Of a stretch of DNA of 64,000 nucleotides, positions 16,894 through 25,762 are shown one piece after another. Made by a program: the position numbers and the translations under genes. Under the pieces are notes generated by a model. The model was not told the origin of the DNA. It worked only from the letters and a program-made list of their open reading frames with translations, and ran no database searches. The stretch comes from Micromonospora sp. NBC_00421 (GTDB taxonomy: Bacteria; Actinomycetota; Actinomycetes; Mycobacteriales; Micromonosporaceae). Numbering within the stretch: position 1 is the stretch's first letter; each line of letters opens with the position of its first letter. Where the stretch lies: NCBI RefSeq assembly GCF_036017915.1, contig NZ_CP107929.1:5398001-5462000 (forward strand), read 5' to 3'.

Positions 16894-17099
16894 TGGGCGC
16901 GTCGATGCGCTTGCCGTCCTGCTGTCGGTGAGTCGTTGACGTCATCAGCTCGAAAGGACCCGTAGAGGTGCTACTGCCCACCGGGGATTCACCCTCAGCA
17001 CCGGGGATTCGCCACCAGGATGCGGCGGGAAGGGCGACCGTCCGGCCTGTCGTCGGCGCGGGCCCGCGGAGTCGAGGTCGTGCGTTCTAGTGTGGACCG

Positions 17100-17372
17100 A
17101 TGTACATGGTCATCGGAGAGCAGCGGATGCCGGCCGGTACGGCGCAGTCGCGACAGGAGCAGTACGCGCACATGGCCGAGGTGGTCCGGCAGAGCCCGGG
17201 GTTCGTCCGTGGTTGGTGGGGGCCGGACGAGGCGGACCGGGAGACGGGGCACGCCCTGGTGTTGCTCGACAGCCGGGAGCACGCGCTGGAGTTCGCGGCC
17301 ACCGTCGAACAGTACGTGCCGGACCTTCGGCTGCGGGTGATGGCGGTCGAGGTGACCGTCAGCGCACCGTGA
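17100..17372 (+). CDS. Small protein, possible dimeric alpha-beta barrel (ABM-like)
   Basis: A 90-residue protein that begins MYMVIGEQRMPAG and contains YAHMAEVVRQSPGFVRGWWG, followed by a strand ALVLLDSREHALEFAATVEQ. The spacing of a strand, a helix, a GF-rGWW turn and a second strand resembles antibiotic-biosynthesis-monooxygenase/Dabb folds, which are ferredoxin-like dimers. The substrate is unknown. The 3' end overlaps the convergent benE gene by 14 bases. Confidence 0.65.
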   Translation: MYMVIGEQRMPAGTAQSRQEQYAHMAEVVRQSPGFVRGWWGPDEADRETGHALVLLDSREHALEFAATVEQYVPDLRLRVMAVEVTVSAP

Positions 17373-18699
17373 CCTGCCCGGCCTGACCCCCGGCAACCGA
17401 GGTCCCCTCGGGATCCGGCAAACCCGGCAGCCCCGTGGTCGGCGTCCGGCGGCGGAAGAGCACCAGCAGCAACCAGCCGGCCAGTAGCCCCCAGAACGCC
17501 CCACCCACGCCGAGCAGGCTCACCCCCGAGGCGGTGACCACGAAGGTGACCACGGCAGCCTCCCGGCTCTGCGGGTCGGTAGCCACCGGGGAGGGGGCGG
17601 CTGCCGGAGAGACAACGGCTGCCGGAGAGGCAACGGAGGCGGGTGCAGGGGAGGGGGCGAGGGCCGAGGAGAGGGCGGCGGCCAACGCACCGAGCAGCGC
17701 GAGCCCGGCGACCGCCTCGATGAGCACCGGTGGAGAGAGCAGCACCATTGTGGTCGCCGCCCCCGCGCCGAGTCCGAGCAGCACCATGCCGATGCCGGCG
17801 GTCACCGAGGCGATCCAGCGCCGGTCCGGGTCGGGGTGGGCGTCCGGGCTGGCCGCCAGGGCGGCGGTGATCGCGGCGAGGTTGACCGCGTGCCCACCGG
17901 TGGCGGCACCGAGCGCGCTTGCCAATCCGGTGGTACGCAGCGCGGGGGCGAGCGGCGGCCGGTAGCCGTACCCGCGCAGCACCGCCGTGCCGGGCACGTT
18001 CTGCGCGGCCATGGTGACCAGGAACAGCGGCAGCGCCAGGCCGACCACCGCGGGCAGCGTGAACGTGGGCACGGTCGGCGACACCACCGGCCGCAGGTCA
18101 CCGATGCCCACCCCCACGCCCGACGTGGTCAGCGTGATCGCCAGAGCCGCCACCACCAGCGCGGCCGGTACCGCCCAGCGGCGGGCGAACAGGTGCAGCA
18201 CCAGCCAGGTGACGATCACCGGCGCGGCCAACGCCGGCACCTCGACCAGCGCGCGTACCGGGGCGGTGCACAGCGGCAGCAACACCCCGGCCAGCATCGC
18301 CGCCGCCACCGGGGCGGGGATGGCGGCCACCGCCCGGCCCAGGGCGGGGAAGAGGCCTGCGGCGACGATGAGCAGCCCGCACAGCGCGAACGCCCCCACG
18401 GCGGCGGGCCAACCCCCGGGGACCGGCCCCGTGGCGACCAGGAGGGCCGCACCCGGCGTGGACCAGGCGATCGCGATCGGTATCCGGTGCCGCAACCCGA
18501 GCCAGACCGCGCAGATCCCGGCGGCGACGCTCACCGTGAGCAGCCCCGAGGCGGCCTGGGCCTCGCTGGCGCCGACCGCCCGCAGACCGGCGAGTACCAC
18601 GGTGAACGAGCTGGCGAAGCCGACCACGGCGGTCACCACCCCGGCCAGCACCGGTTGCAGCCGATCCCCCACCACAGCCTCCCTCGCGCCGTCGACCAT
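17359..18699 (-). CDS. benE: BenE family benzoate/H+ symporter
   Basis: A 446-residue protein with about 12 membrane helices. The N-terminal helix (LAGVVTAVVGFASSFTVVLAGL) and the helix bearing WSTPGAALL are typical of BenE. The conserved NVPGTAVLRGYGYRPP and GGHAVNLAAITAALA segments are also present. It imports aromatic carboxylates with protons. An Ala/Pro-rich loop lies near residue 370. I chose the ATG at 18699, directly beside the operator-like palindrome; longer in-frame starts would run through the divergent regulator. Confidence 0.9.
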   Translation of the reverse strand: MVDGAREAVVGDRLQPVLAGVVTAVVGFASSFTVVLAGLRAVGASEAQAASGLLTVSVAAGICAVWLGLRHRIPIAIAWSTPGAALLVATGPVPGGWPAAVGAFALCGLLIVAAGLFPALGRAVAAIPAPVAAAMLAGVLLPLCTAPVRALVEVPALAAPVIVTWLVLHLFARRWAVPAALVVAALAITLTTSGVGVGIGDLRPVVSPTVPTFTLPAVVGLALPLFLVTMAAQNVPGTAVLRGYGYRPPLAPALRTTGLASALGAATGGHAVNLAAITAALAASPDAHPDPDRRWIASVTAGIGMVLLGLGAGAATTMVLLSPPVLIEAVAGLALLGALAAALSSALAPSPAPASVASPAAVVSPAAAPSPVATDPQSREAAVVTFVVTASGVSLLGVGGAFWGLLAGWLLLVLFRRRTPTTGLPGLPDPEGTSVAGGQAGQVTVR

Positions 18700-18718
18700 C
18701 GTTCCGTTTACGGAACGA
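18699..18718. promoter_or_regulatory. Operator-like perfect palindrome between benE and XRE gene
   Basis: The 20-bp string tcgttccgtttacggaacga is two 9-bp arms around a 2-base centre. It touches the benE start codon and lies 23 bases before the divergent XRE-cupin gene. It is the likely binding site of that regulator on both promoters. Confidence 0.7.
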
Positions 18719-18741
18719 CGGTCGTGTAGCACCATAGCGGC

Positions 18742-19302
18742 ATGACCCGGCCCCGCCCAGCCCGCCGGCCACCACTCGACGCCGACGCCGAGGCGGTCGG
18801 CCGCAGGCTCCGCGCCCTGCGTACCGAGCGCGGGGTCTCCCTCTCCGCGCTGGCCCGTACCGCCGGGGTCGGGAAGGCCACCCTCTCCGCGCTGGAGAAC
18901 GGCACCCGCAACCCCACCCTGGAGACGCTCTACGCGATCACCGCCCAGCTCGGCGTACCGCTGGCGGCAGTACTCGCCGGACCCGCCGCCACCCCGACCG
19001 TCCGGGGCGCCACGGTCGTCGCCACCCTGCTGGAGTCGTTCACCGACACCGATGCCAGCTACGAGCTGTACCGGCTGCGGGTCCGCCCCGGCGGGGAGCA
19101 GGTCTCCCCCGCCCACCGACCGGGAGTCACCGAGCACGTCACGGTCTTCGCCGGGGTGCTGCGCGCCGGCCCGGTGGACGCCCCGCAGACCGCCTCCACC
19201 GGTGACCACCTGCGTTGGACCTCAGACGTCCCGCACGGCTACGCCGCCCTCGGCGACGAGGATGTCGCCGCCAGCCTGCTGTTGCGCTATCCCCGTAGCT
19301 GA
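18742..19302 (+). CDS. XRE-cupin transcriptional regulator
   Basis: This 186-residue protein has an N-terminal XRE helix-turn-helix (SLSALARTAGVGKATLSALE, then NPTLETLYAITAQLG) and a C-terminal cupin (LRVRPGGEQVSPAHRPGVTE, then VFAGVLRAGP). XRE-cupin proteins sense small molecules in the cupin barrel. Divergent placement from benE and the palindrome between them point to control of benzoate-like uptake. Confidence 0.88.
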   Translation: MTRPRPARRPPLDADAEAVGRRLRALRTERGVSLSALARTAGVGKATLSALENGTRNPTLETLYAITAQLGVPLAAVLAGPAATPTVRGATVVATLLESFTDTDASYELYRLRVRPGGEQVSPAHRPGVTEHVTVFAGVLRAGPVDAPQTASTGDHLRWTSDVPHGYAALGDEDVAASLLLRYPRS

Positions 19303-19387
19303 CCCACCACCGACACGGGGCTCATTTCTTCCACCCACGCACCAGTGCGTAGAGACGAATGGAGGGTGTATCCGGCAAGCTTGTCGT

Positions 19388-20107
19388 ATGACGCTGATCC
19401 TCCGCTCGGCCATCATCAACGACGTCGGCCTGGTCCGCACCAACAACGAGGACTCAGCCCTCGCCGGTGAACGCCTGGTCGCGGTGGCGGACGGCATGGG
19501 TGGGCTCCCCGCAGGTGAGGTGGCCAGCGAGATCGTCATCCGCATCCTGGACGAGTTGGTCCCGCCCACCGGCACCGACGAGGCCGCCGAGGCGTTGCGT
19601 GCCGTGGTCTCCACCGCCAACCGACGCATCCGCGCCGCCATCTCCGCCGACCCGGCCCGCGAGGGCATGGGTACGACGCTGACCGCCGCCCTGCTCGCCG
19701 GGGACACCCTGGTCCTCGCCCAGGTCGGCGACTCCCGCTGCTACCTGCTGCGTGACGGCGAGTTGACCCAGCTCACCCGGGACGACACCTTCGTCCAGGC
19801 GCTTGTCGACCAGGGTGCGCTCTCCCCCGACCAGGCCCGCCACCACCCGCAGCGGTCCCTGGTGACCCGGGCCGTACAGGGGGCGGACGCGCCACCCGCG
19901 ATCGGCGTGCTGACCGTGTTCGCCGGGGACCGGGTGCTGCTGTGCAGTGACGGGCTCTCCGACTACGTCGCCGACGAGGCGATCCACGGTGCGCTCGGCA
20001 CCTACCAGGACCGACAGCACTGCGGCGAGCAGTTGGTCAAGCTGGCCCACCAGGCCGGCGCACCGGACAACGTCACAGTGGTGGTCTCCGACGTCACCGA
20101 GGGCTGA
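19388..20107 (+). CDS. PP2C-family Ser/Thr protein phosphatase
   Basis: A 239-residue cytosolic phosphatase with the full PP2C motif set: DVGLVRTNNEDS, AVADGMGG, GMGTTLTAAL, VGDSRCYLLRDG, SDGLSDYV and APDNVTVVV. All metal-binding Asp residues are visible. Unlike mycobacterial PstP it lacks a membrane segment. No kinase gene is adjacent, so its substrates are unknown. The ATG at 19388 begins right at the first motif. Confidence 0.9.
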   Translation: MTLILRSAIINDVGLVRTNNEDSALAGERLVAVADGMGGLPAGEVASEIVIRILDELVPPTGTDEAAEALRAVVSTANRRIRAAISADPAREGMGTTLTAALLAGDTLVLAQVGDSRCYLLRDGELTQLTRDDTFVQALVDQGALSPDQARHHPQRSLVTRAVQGADAPPAIGVLTVFAGDRVLLCSDGLSDYVADEAIHGALGTYQDRQHCGEQLVKLAHQAGAPDNVTVVVSDVTEG

Positions 20108-20157
20108 ACCGGGCCAACCGGGTTGCGGCGGACCGCCGGCCGGGTTGGGATGGACGG

Positions 20158-21366
20158 ATGCTCATCCGTCGCCTGGCCGCCGAGGAACGACTGACCACCA
20201 GCTTCCCGATCCAGGCGTACGCCTTCGAGGCGTCCCCGTTGAGCAGGGAGCGCGTCGACGCGTTCCACAGGTACCTGCCGTACAACAAGGGCAACCGGAC
20301 GCTCGTGGTCGAGGAGGGGGGCGAGGCACGGGCCACCGCCAGCGCCATCCCGATGCGGCAGAACCTGCGTGGTGCGGTGCTGCCGATGGCCGGGGTCGCC
20401 GGGATCGCCACCCACCCGCTGGCCCGCCGGCAGGGGTATGTCCGCGCCCTGGTGTGCCAACTCCTCGACGAGATGCGTGACGGCGGGCACCCGGTGAGCG
20501 CGCTGTACCCGTTCCGGGCCAGCTTCTACGAGCGGTTCGGCTACGTGGGGCTGCCCCGGGCGCGTACCGTCCGGTTCTCTCCGGCCGAGTTGGCCCCGCT
20601 GCTACGTACCGAACTGCCCGGCACGGTGGGCTGGGAACAGATCGGCGCCGGGTACGCCCGCTACCGGTCGTTCATCGAGCGGTGCCTGCGCGAGCGGCAC
20701 GGCTTCGCGATCTTCCCCGAGTTCCGGGACGTCGGCCTGCGCGACCGGGACGACAGGTGGCTGATCACCGCGACGATCGACGGCAGCGTGGTCGGCGCGC
20801 TCACCTACCGGATCGACGACCACGGTGGCGAGCTGGTCGGGGACGACCTGCTCGCCGCCGACCCGTACGCCCGCGCCCTGCTGTTGCAGTTCCTCGCCCG
20901 GCACGTCGACCAGGTGGAGCGGATCAGCCTCCAGATCCCCGCCGACGACCTGCCCGAGCTGTGGCTGACCGACCTGGCCGTGCACGTCGAGGCCCGGGTG
21001 ACCCGACCCGGCTCACCGGCGCCGATGGCCCGCCTGCTCAGCGTGGACGTCCTCGCCGGGCTGCCCGCCGGACCCGGCCGGGTCCGGGTGGAACTGGTCG
21101 ACGACCGCTGGCTCGCCGGCATCCACCTGCTCGCCGGCACCGGTGGCCGGTTGGAGCTGACCCCCGGTGGCCGGTCGGCGGTGGCCTCAGGCGGTCCGGT
21201 ACCGGAGGCGACGCTCACCGCCGCCGGGTTGTCCGCGCTGGCGTACGGGGTGCTCGACCCGGCCGAGGTGCACATCCGAGGGCTGGGCGACGTCGGCCCG
21301 GAGGCAGCGGTCGAGCTGCGACGACTCTTCCCGCGCGCCCTCCCCTACCTCTTCGCCGACTTCTGA
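20158..21366 (+). CDS. Eis-type GNAT N-acetyltransferase
   Basis: A 402-residue enhanced-intracellular-survival family protein. The acetyl-CoA site is in GVAGIATHPLARRQGYVRAL. A second GNAT-like half and a C-terminal SCP2-like domain follow. It ends in Phe (LFADF), whose carboxylate is the catalytic base in characterised Eis enzymes. Members acetylate aminoglycosides and other amines at several positions. Length equals the family norm. Its role here could be self-resistance or general amine modification. Confidence 0.9.
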   Translation: MLIRRLAAEERLTTSFPIQAYAFEASPLSRERVDAFHRYLPYNKGNRTLVVEEGGEARATASAIPMRQNLRGAVLPMAGVAGIATHPLARRQGYVRALVCQLLDEMRDGGHPVSALYPFRASFYERFGYVGLPRARTVRFSPAELAPLLRTELPGTVGWEQIGAGYARYRSFIERCLRERHGFAIFPEFRDVGLRDRDDRWLITATIDGSVVGALTYRIDDHGGELVGDDLLAADPYARALLLQFLARHVDQVERISLQIPADDLPELWLTDLAVHVEARVTRPGSPAPMARLLSVDVLAGLPAGPGRVRVELVDDRWLAGIHLLAGTGGRLELTPGGRSAVASGGPVPEATLTAAGLSALAYGVLDPAEVHIRGLGDVGPEAAVELRRLFPRALPYLFADF

Positions 21367-21469
21367 CCCGGATTGCCCCAGGCCAGGGCCGGATTGCCCC
21401 AGGCCGAAGCCGGGTTGGCGCGGGACGGGGCCGGGTTGCCGCGGGACGGGGCTGGGTACGGTCCCCGGA
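21367..21469. repeat. Short imperfect direct repeats in intergenic spacer
   Basis: The spacer contains two copies of ggattgccccaggcc, then two copies of a ccgggttg(g/c)c-gcgggacgggg(c/g)c-type unit. They sit just upstream of the ZIP transporter start. No function is evident. Confidence 0.7.
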
Positions 21470-22219
21470 ATGCCGGAGTGGTTGCAAGCCGGGGCGTGGG
21501 GCCTGCTGGCCGGTTCCGCCCTGTTGGTCGGGGCCGCCGTCGGGTTCTTCGCCCGGGTGCCCCGCAAGGTCGTCGCGTCGATCATGGCGTTCGGTGCGGG
21601 CGTACTGCTCTCCGCGGTCTCGTTCGAGTTGATCGCCGAGGCGCACGAGCAGGGCGGGCTGCTGCCGACCGTGATCGGGGCGGCGGGCGGGGCGCTGGCG
21701 TACACCGGCGCGAACCTGCTCCTCGCCCGACGGGGTGCCCGGCACCGGAAGCGGTCCGGCGAGGAACAACCCTCCGAGCAGGAGCAGCCCGGCTCCGGGT
21801 CGGCGATCGCGGTGGGTGCGCTGCTGGACGGCGTACCCGAGTCGGTGGTGATCGGCGCGAGCCTGCTCACCGGCGGCCCGGTCAGCCTGGTCACCGTGGT
21901 CGCGGTCTTCCTCAGCAACGTGCCCGAAGGGCTGTCGAGCGCCGCCGGCATGCGCCGGGCCGGCCGCTCCCGCCGGTACGTCTTCGCTCTGTGGACGGCG
22001 ATCACCCTGATCAGCGGCATCGCCGCGCTGCTCGGCAACACCCTGCTGGGCGGTGCGCCACCGGAGGTGCTGGCCACCATCACCGCCCTGGCCGCCGGGG
22101 CGATCCTCGCGATGATCACCGACACCATGGTTCCGGAGGCGTTCGAGGACGCCCACCTGCTGGTCGGCCTGATCACCGTCCTCGGCTTCCTCACCGCCTT
22201 CGCCCTCTCCCACACCTGA
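21470..22219 (+). CDS. ZIP family metal transporter
   Basis: A 249-residue protein with about eight membrane helices. The two metal-site helices are visible: GALLDGVPESVVIGASLL and LSNVPEGLSSAAGM. A charged His/Arg/Glu-rich loop (RHRKRSGEEQPSEQEQ) lies between helices 3 and 4. The usual His before Gly in the first motif is Asp here. ZIP proteins move Zn or other divalent ions into the cytoplasm. The start is the ATG at 21470 (MPEWLQAGAWG). Confidence 0.88.
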   Translation: MPEWLQAGAWGLLAGSALLVGAAVGFFARVPRKVVASIMAFGAGVLLSAVSFELIAEAHEQGGLLPTVIGAAGGALAYTGANLLLARRGARHRKRSGEEQPSEQEQPGSGSAIAVGALLDGVPESVVIGASLLTGGPVSLVTVVAVFLSNVPEGLSSAAGMRRAGRSRRYVFALWTAITLISGIAALLGNTLLGGAPPEVLATITALAAGAILAMITDTMVPEAFEDAHLLVGLITVLGFLTAFALSHT

Positions 22220-22345
22220 CCCACCCCCACCTCACACCCACATCCCGCGCCCCGCCCAGTCCGCACCCCGCCCAGCAAGGTCACGAGCAGCTCCGCACAC
22301 GGGCAGGCCCGCACACGAGCAGGCCGAGGGGCGGGGCGTCGCTGG

Positions 22346-23428
22346 TCAGTAGGGGTTGCCCTGGCCGGGGGCGCGGCCCCGGAGCAGGCCGGCGGGACGA
22401 CCGGGAAGGTCGGGGGCACCGGACATCGGCGGACCGCCGGTGTGCGCGCCGCGGGCCATCCCGGCGAACAACTCCTTCAGCGCGGTCACCGCGTCGACCT
22501 GCGGCTGCCAGCCGAGTTCGGTCTCGGCCCGAGCGCTGGACATCAGCGGCGCGTTGAGGCCCAGTTCCACCCAGCCCGCGTCCACCGGCTGGAGCCGGAA
22601 CCGCCAGGTCAGCGCGGCGGCGACACGTAGCACCGGAGCGGCCACCGGCACCGTCCAGCCCTTGAAGTGCCGGGCCACCAGCTCCGGGGTCAGCACCGGG
22701 TCCGCGGCGACGTTGAACGCGCCGCGCGCATCACCGAGGACCGCCCGGGCGTACGCGTCGGCGACGTCGTCGGCGTGCACCGCCTGCATCCGCAGCCGGC
22801 GGTTGGCCGGTACGAGCGGAATCCGCCCGTGGCGCAGCAGCCGCACCGGGGCGAGTGGCCCGAGGAAGTACCTGGTGATCTCGGTACCCGCGTCCCGCTG
22901 GAAGATCAACCCGGGGCGCAGCCGGACCACCCGCAGCTGCGGATGTGCTGCCTCGACGGTGTCCAGCATCGCCTCGACCTCGGCCTTGTCCCGGCTGTAC
23001 GACGAACCGGGCACCCCGGTCGCCGGCCACCGCTCGCTGACCGGGTGGTCCTTCGGGCCGGGCGCGTAGGTGCCGACCGACGAGGCGTACACCAGGGCGG
23101 GGACGCCGGCCCGCACGGTGGCCTCGGTCACCGCGCGGCTGCCGCCGACGTTGGTCCTGTGCAGGGTGCGCTGGTCGTGGCTGGGCTGGATCTGCCAGGC
23201 CAGGTGCACGACGGCGTCGGCCCGCGCGAAGATCGCGGTCAGCGTGTCGACCGCGTCCGGCGCCCCGATGTCGCAGGAGTGCCACCGCACCCCGTCGTAC
23301 GGCGCACCGGCGTCCGGGCCGGGCAGTCGGCGGGCGACGCCGACCAGGTCCAGCCCCGGCTCCCGGCCCAGCCGGCGCAGCACCGCCGTGCCCACGTTGC
23401 CACTGGCCCCCACGATCACGATCCGCAT
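22346..23428 (-). CDS. NAD-dependent epimerase/dehydratase (extended SDR)
   Basis: A 360-residue Rossmann protein. The cofactor motif is GASGNVGTAV at residues 7-16. The catalytic Ser is in YASSVGTYAPGP, and the Tyr-xxx-Lys is YSRDKAE. The substrate-binding C-terminal part is typical of atypical/extended SDRs. The ATG at 23428 (MRIVIVG) begins the first strand. There is no operon partner, and the substrate is unknown. Confidence 0.87.
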   Translation of the reverse strand: MRIVIVGASGNVGTAVLRRLGREPGLDLVGVARRLPGPDAGAPYDGVRWHSCDIGAPDAVDTLTAIFARADAVVHLAWQIQPSHDQRTLHRTNVGGSRAVTEATVRAGVPALVYASSVGTYAPGPKDHPVSERWPATGVPGSSYSRDKAEVEAMLDTVEAAHPQLRVVRLRPGLIFQRDAGTEITRYFLGPLAPVRLLRHGRIPLVPANRRLRMQAVHADDVADAYARAVLGDARGAFNVAADPVLTPELVARHFKGWTVPVAAPVLRVAAALTWRFRLQPVDAGWVELGLNAPLMSSARAETELGWQPQVDAVTALKELFAGMARGAHTGGPPMSGAPDLPGRPAGLLRGRAPGQGNPY

Positions 23429-23575
23429 GCCGGCTGCGGTACCCGCTGAGCCCGACCCCAACCCCGAACCGCCCTACCGGCCCCGACTGCCCCACCCCGG
23501 CTCGACCCACCCGGGCCCGGACCACAACGGCACGACCTGACAACGGCCCGGACCACAACGGCCCGGACCGTGGCC

Positions 23576-23603
23576 GGCGGTGTCCGGTCGACCGGACACC
23601 GCC
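23576..23603. terminator. 28-bp perfect palindrome, probable terminator
   Basis: Two 14-bp arms (ggcggtgtccggtc / gaccggacaccgcc) meet without a spacer. It lies 48 bases downstream of the lipoprotein stop on the minus strand and far from any start codon on the plus strand. A hairpin with a minimal loop would terminate the lipoprotein transcript. Confidence 0.6.
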
Positions 23604-23651
23604 AGCTCGCCGCCGTGGCGGGACCACCGCCCGGGGCGGCCCGGTCGTGGG

Positions 23652-24365
23652 TCAGCCGCCCGCCGGGGTACGGGCCGGACCGTTGTCGACCAGGCGGAAC
23701 GTGCTCAGCAGGGGTGCGTCCCCCAGCTCTTCCAGGATCAGGCCACGGCTCGGCGAGAACTGGAGGAACGCCGAGTTGTTGCTGATCGCGTACGCGCCCT
23801 TGCCCGCGCTCGCGATGGTGAAGAGCTGGGCCGGCTTGCGGGAGTCGCAGGCCGCCCCCTCGACGGTGAGCGACCCGCCGTTGGCCGGGTTGACCACCTG
23901 CCAGCAGGCGGGGTCGTCGCTGGCGGGGTGGTTGTCGCGCCTGCCGTACGACTTGATCAGGTATTTGCCGGCACCGGTCGGCGTCGGCACGAACAGTTGG
24001 CGTCCGCTGTCGTCGTCGACCTCGACGAGGGTGCCGCCGTCCAGCGCCACCCCGGACTCCGTCGACTGCACCCGGACGATGGTCACCTCCCGCTTGCCGG
24101 ACAGCACGGACCCGGCGGAACCGGCCGTGGCCGACGGCTTCGCGGTGGGCTTGGGGGGTGTCGTGGCCGTCGCCGAGGGGGTCACCGGCTCGCCGGGCAC
24201 TGCCGTACCGCTGGGCGTCACGGCACCGGTGGGTGTCACGGTGCCCGACGGCGTCGCGCTGGCCGACGCGGCGTCGGTGGGCGTCCCGGTGCCGTCCCCG
24301 CAGGCCGCCAACGCGCCCGAGCATGCCAGCAACGCCACCCCGGTAACCCACTTCACCTTGAACAT
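23652..24365 (-). CDS. Putative secreted lipoprotein
   Basis: A 237-residue protein with a type II signal: MFKVKWVTGVALLACSGALA followed by the lipobox Cys (LAAC). A Thr/Pro/Ser-rich linker covers about residues 25-85. A C-terminal domain (residues about 90-237) carries VTIVRVQSTESGVALDG, CWQVVNPANGG, QLFTIASAGKGAYAISN and LVDNGPA. The three similar segments suggest a beta-trefoil/ricin-like fold, inferred by pattern only. It is probably anchored outside the membrane. I chose the ATG at 24365 because it opens the signal peptide. Confidence 0.75.
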   Translation of the reverse strand: MFKVKWVTGVALLACSGALAACGDGTGTPTDAASASATPSGTVTPTGAVTPSGTAVPGEPVTPSATATTPPKPTAKPSATAGSAGSVLSGKREVTIVRVQSTESGVALDGGTLVEVDDDSGRQLFVPTPTGAGKYLIKSYGRRDNHPASDDPACWQVVNPANGGSLTVEGAACDSRKPAQLFTIASAGKGAYAISNNSAFLQFSPSRGLILEELGDAPLLSTFRLVDNGPARTPAGG

Positions 24366-24845
24366 GCTGTGCTCCTCAAACCGGACCCCGCACGGGTGCG
24401 CGGAGCTCTCCACACCTGAACCTCACACCGGCGCTGAAAGCGCCGCAGCACAGACTGGACGCCGGTGGTCACCCGCCGGTTTCCCCGTACCCGGAAGAAC
24501 CTGAGATCGTCGGCACCGCCGGGCCGCCGCGCCGCGGCCAGTCGCGGTGGCCGGCGCAGTGCGACGGTCCGAACCGGACGGTGTCGGCACGCCGGCTCGG
24601 CTCGACGAGCCTGGAGCCGCGAGCTGAGGTGATTATCCAGACACACACAGTGATGAGAAGTGACGGAGAATCGCCCCGGCTCCGCCCGAACACCCTATCG
24701 CCCAGCGTGTCGCAGACATGACTTTAGGCTGTGTAGCCAGCTTAAACGCTTGATCATGGATCTCTGTGAAGATTGTGGACAGTGCGGCATCTACATTCCG
24801 GCCTCGCCACGGATAGTAATTGCAGACCGAGGGCGACTAGGGAGA
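24366..24845. other. 480-bp divergent intergenic region
   Basis: It separates the lipoprotein gene (minus) from the small gene before the sigma-like factor (plus). The right 180 bases are noticeably less GC-rich. An in-frame ATG at 24756 would add a Cys-rich start (MDLCEDCGQCGIYIP) to the next gene but lacks a ribosome-binding site. No other coding signal is seen. Confidence 0.55.
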
Positions 24846-25142
24846 ATGATGAACGAAGCGCTGGCGGAGACGCTCTCCGGCTCCGAAGCGATGGCCGCGA
24901 CCCTGGCCGTTGCCGCGACGGCAGCGGGCTTGCTACGGGCCTACGTTGCGCACCGGACACGTCTACACGAGGAACGTGAGGCGTCGACACGTGCCGCGGC
25001 CCGGATGAGAGGGCTGGTAAGGCTGGCGGCGGTTCAGCATGACGTGGTGCGAATCGTGGAGCGTGATCGTGACGGGCACCGCAGGGTGGAGCTGGGAGCC
25101 TGTGGCATGCAGCGGTGCGAGACCCCCGGGGAGGCCGCATGA
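24846..25142 (+). CDS. Small protein coupled to a sigma-like factor
   Basis: A 98-residue protein from MMNEALAETLSG, preceded by GGGAGA. One hydrophobic stretch (AATLAVAATAAGLLRAYVAH) is followed by basic helices rich in Arg and Glu. Its stop overlaps the sigma-like gene start as ATGA, so the two are translationally coupled, a placement that suits a regulator or partner of the sigma factor. No family recognised. A longer start at 24756 would add an N-terminal Cys cluster. Confidence 0.55.
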   Translation: MMNEALAETLSGSEAMAATLAVAATAAGLLRAYVAHRTRLHEEREASTRAAARMRGLVRLAAVQHDVVRIVERDRDGHRRVELGACGMQRCETPGEAA

Positions 25143-25762
25143 TCGAGATCGAGGGCACCGCTGCCCGGACGCCGGAACCGGTCGACAAGGAGGCGATGCG
25201 ACAGGCGGACGCCGCGCGTCTCAAAGCCAGGCACGATCAGGAATTCGCCAGCTTCGCCGAGGCCTCCTACCACACGGTGGAACGAATTCTCCGGGCGGAG
25301 TGCCGGGACCGTGAGGCGGTCGAGGACGCGCTCAACGAGGCGTACGCGCACGGGCGCGACCAGTGGCACAAGATCCGTATCTACACCAAGCCGGTCGGCT
25401 GGGTGATCACCACGGCCCGGAACAAGATCCGCAAGGACCGCCAACGACGTCAGCGCGAAACCGCAGTCGCGCCGGAAGACCTGCCACCCGCGCCGGACTC
25501 CGACATCGCCGACGTGTGGGAGGCGCGGGAGACGTTACGGAACTGGTTGCACCAGCTTCCCTCGCGGCACGCCGAGGTGTTCCAGATGTCGCGCGAGGGG
25601 TTCTCCAATCTGGAGATCGCCCGCATCCTCGGCCTGACCGAGAACAGCGTCCGGACCTACAAGGTCGCCGCGAGGAGAAAGCTGCGTGAACTGGCCGAGA
25701 AGGCGGGTTACACGAATCCGGAAGGCAGACGGCGTCAGGGAGGAAGTCGTGGATCTCGATGA
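25139..25762 (+). CDS. ECF-like RNA polymerase sigma factor
   Basis: A 207-residue protein. A region-2-like part (FAEASYHTVERILRAECRD, then AVEDALNEAYAHGRDQW and PVGWVITTARNKIRKDRQR) precedes region 4 (LHQLPSRHAEVFQMSREGFS, then NLEIARILGLTENSVRTYKV). The basic tail GRRRQGGSRGSR is unusual. The start is the ATG overlapping the preceding gene. Its stop overlaps the EAL gene start, making a three-gene operon. No anti-sigma gene with a clear zinc motif is adjacent. Confidence 0.85.
   Translation: MIEIEGTAARTPEPVDKEAMRQADAARLKARHDQEFASFAEASYHTVERILRAECRDREAVEDALNEAYAHGRDQWHKIRIYTKPVGWVITTARNKIRKDRQRRQRETAVAPEDLPPAPDSDIADVWEARETLRNWLHQLPSRHAEVFQMSREGFSNLEIARILGLTENSVRTYKVAARRKLRELAEKAGYTNPEGRRRQGGSRGSR

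Larger units (their letters stand above)
16441..17099. other. 659-bp repeat-rich intergenic region without a convincing gene
   Basis: The open frames here have poor codon bias and low-complexity products. The region holds a 13-bp-stem hairpin, a threefold 10-bp tandem repeat, and a perfect 26-bp tandem duplication, each listed separately. A shorter repeat (caccggggattc, at about 16979 and 17000) lies near its right end. It may be a decayed gene or a non-coding RNA locus; nothing identifies which. Confidence 0.6.

Noticed and set aside
17359..19209. 616-codon frame for benE
   Set aside because: The extra N-terminus is antisense to the XRE-cupin gene and would read through the operator palindrome.
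24756..24845. Cys-rich N-terminal extension (CEDCGQC) of the small gene before the sigma-like factor
   Set aside because: The upstream ATG has no ribosome-binding site, whereas GGGAGA precedes the ATGs at 24846/24849; kept only as an alternative.
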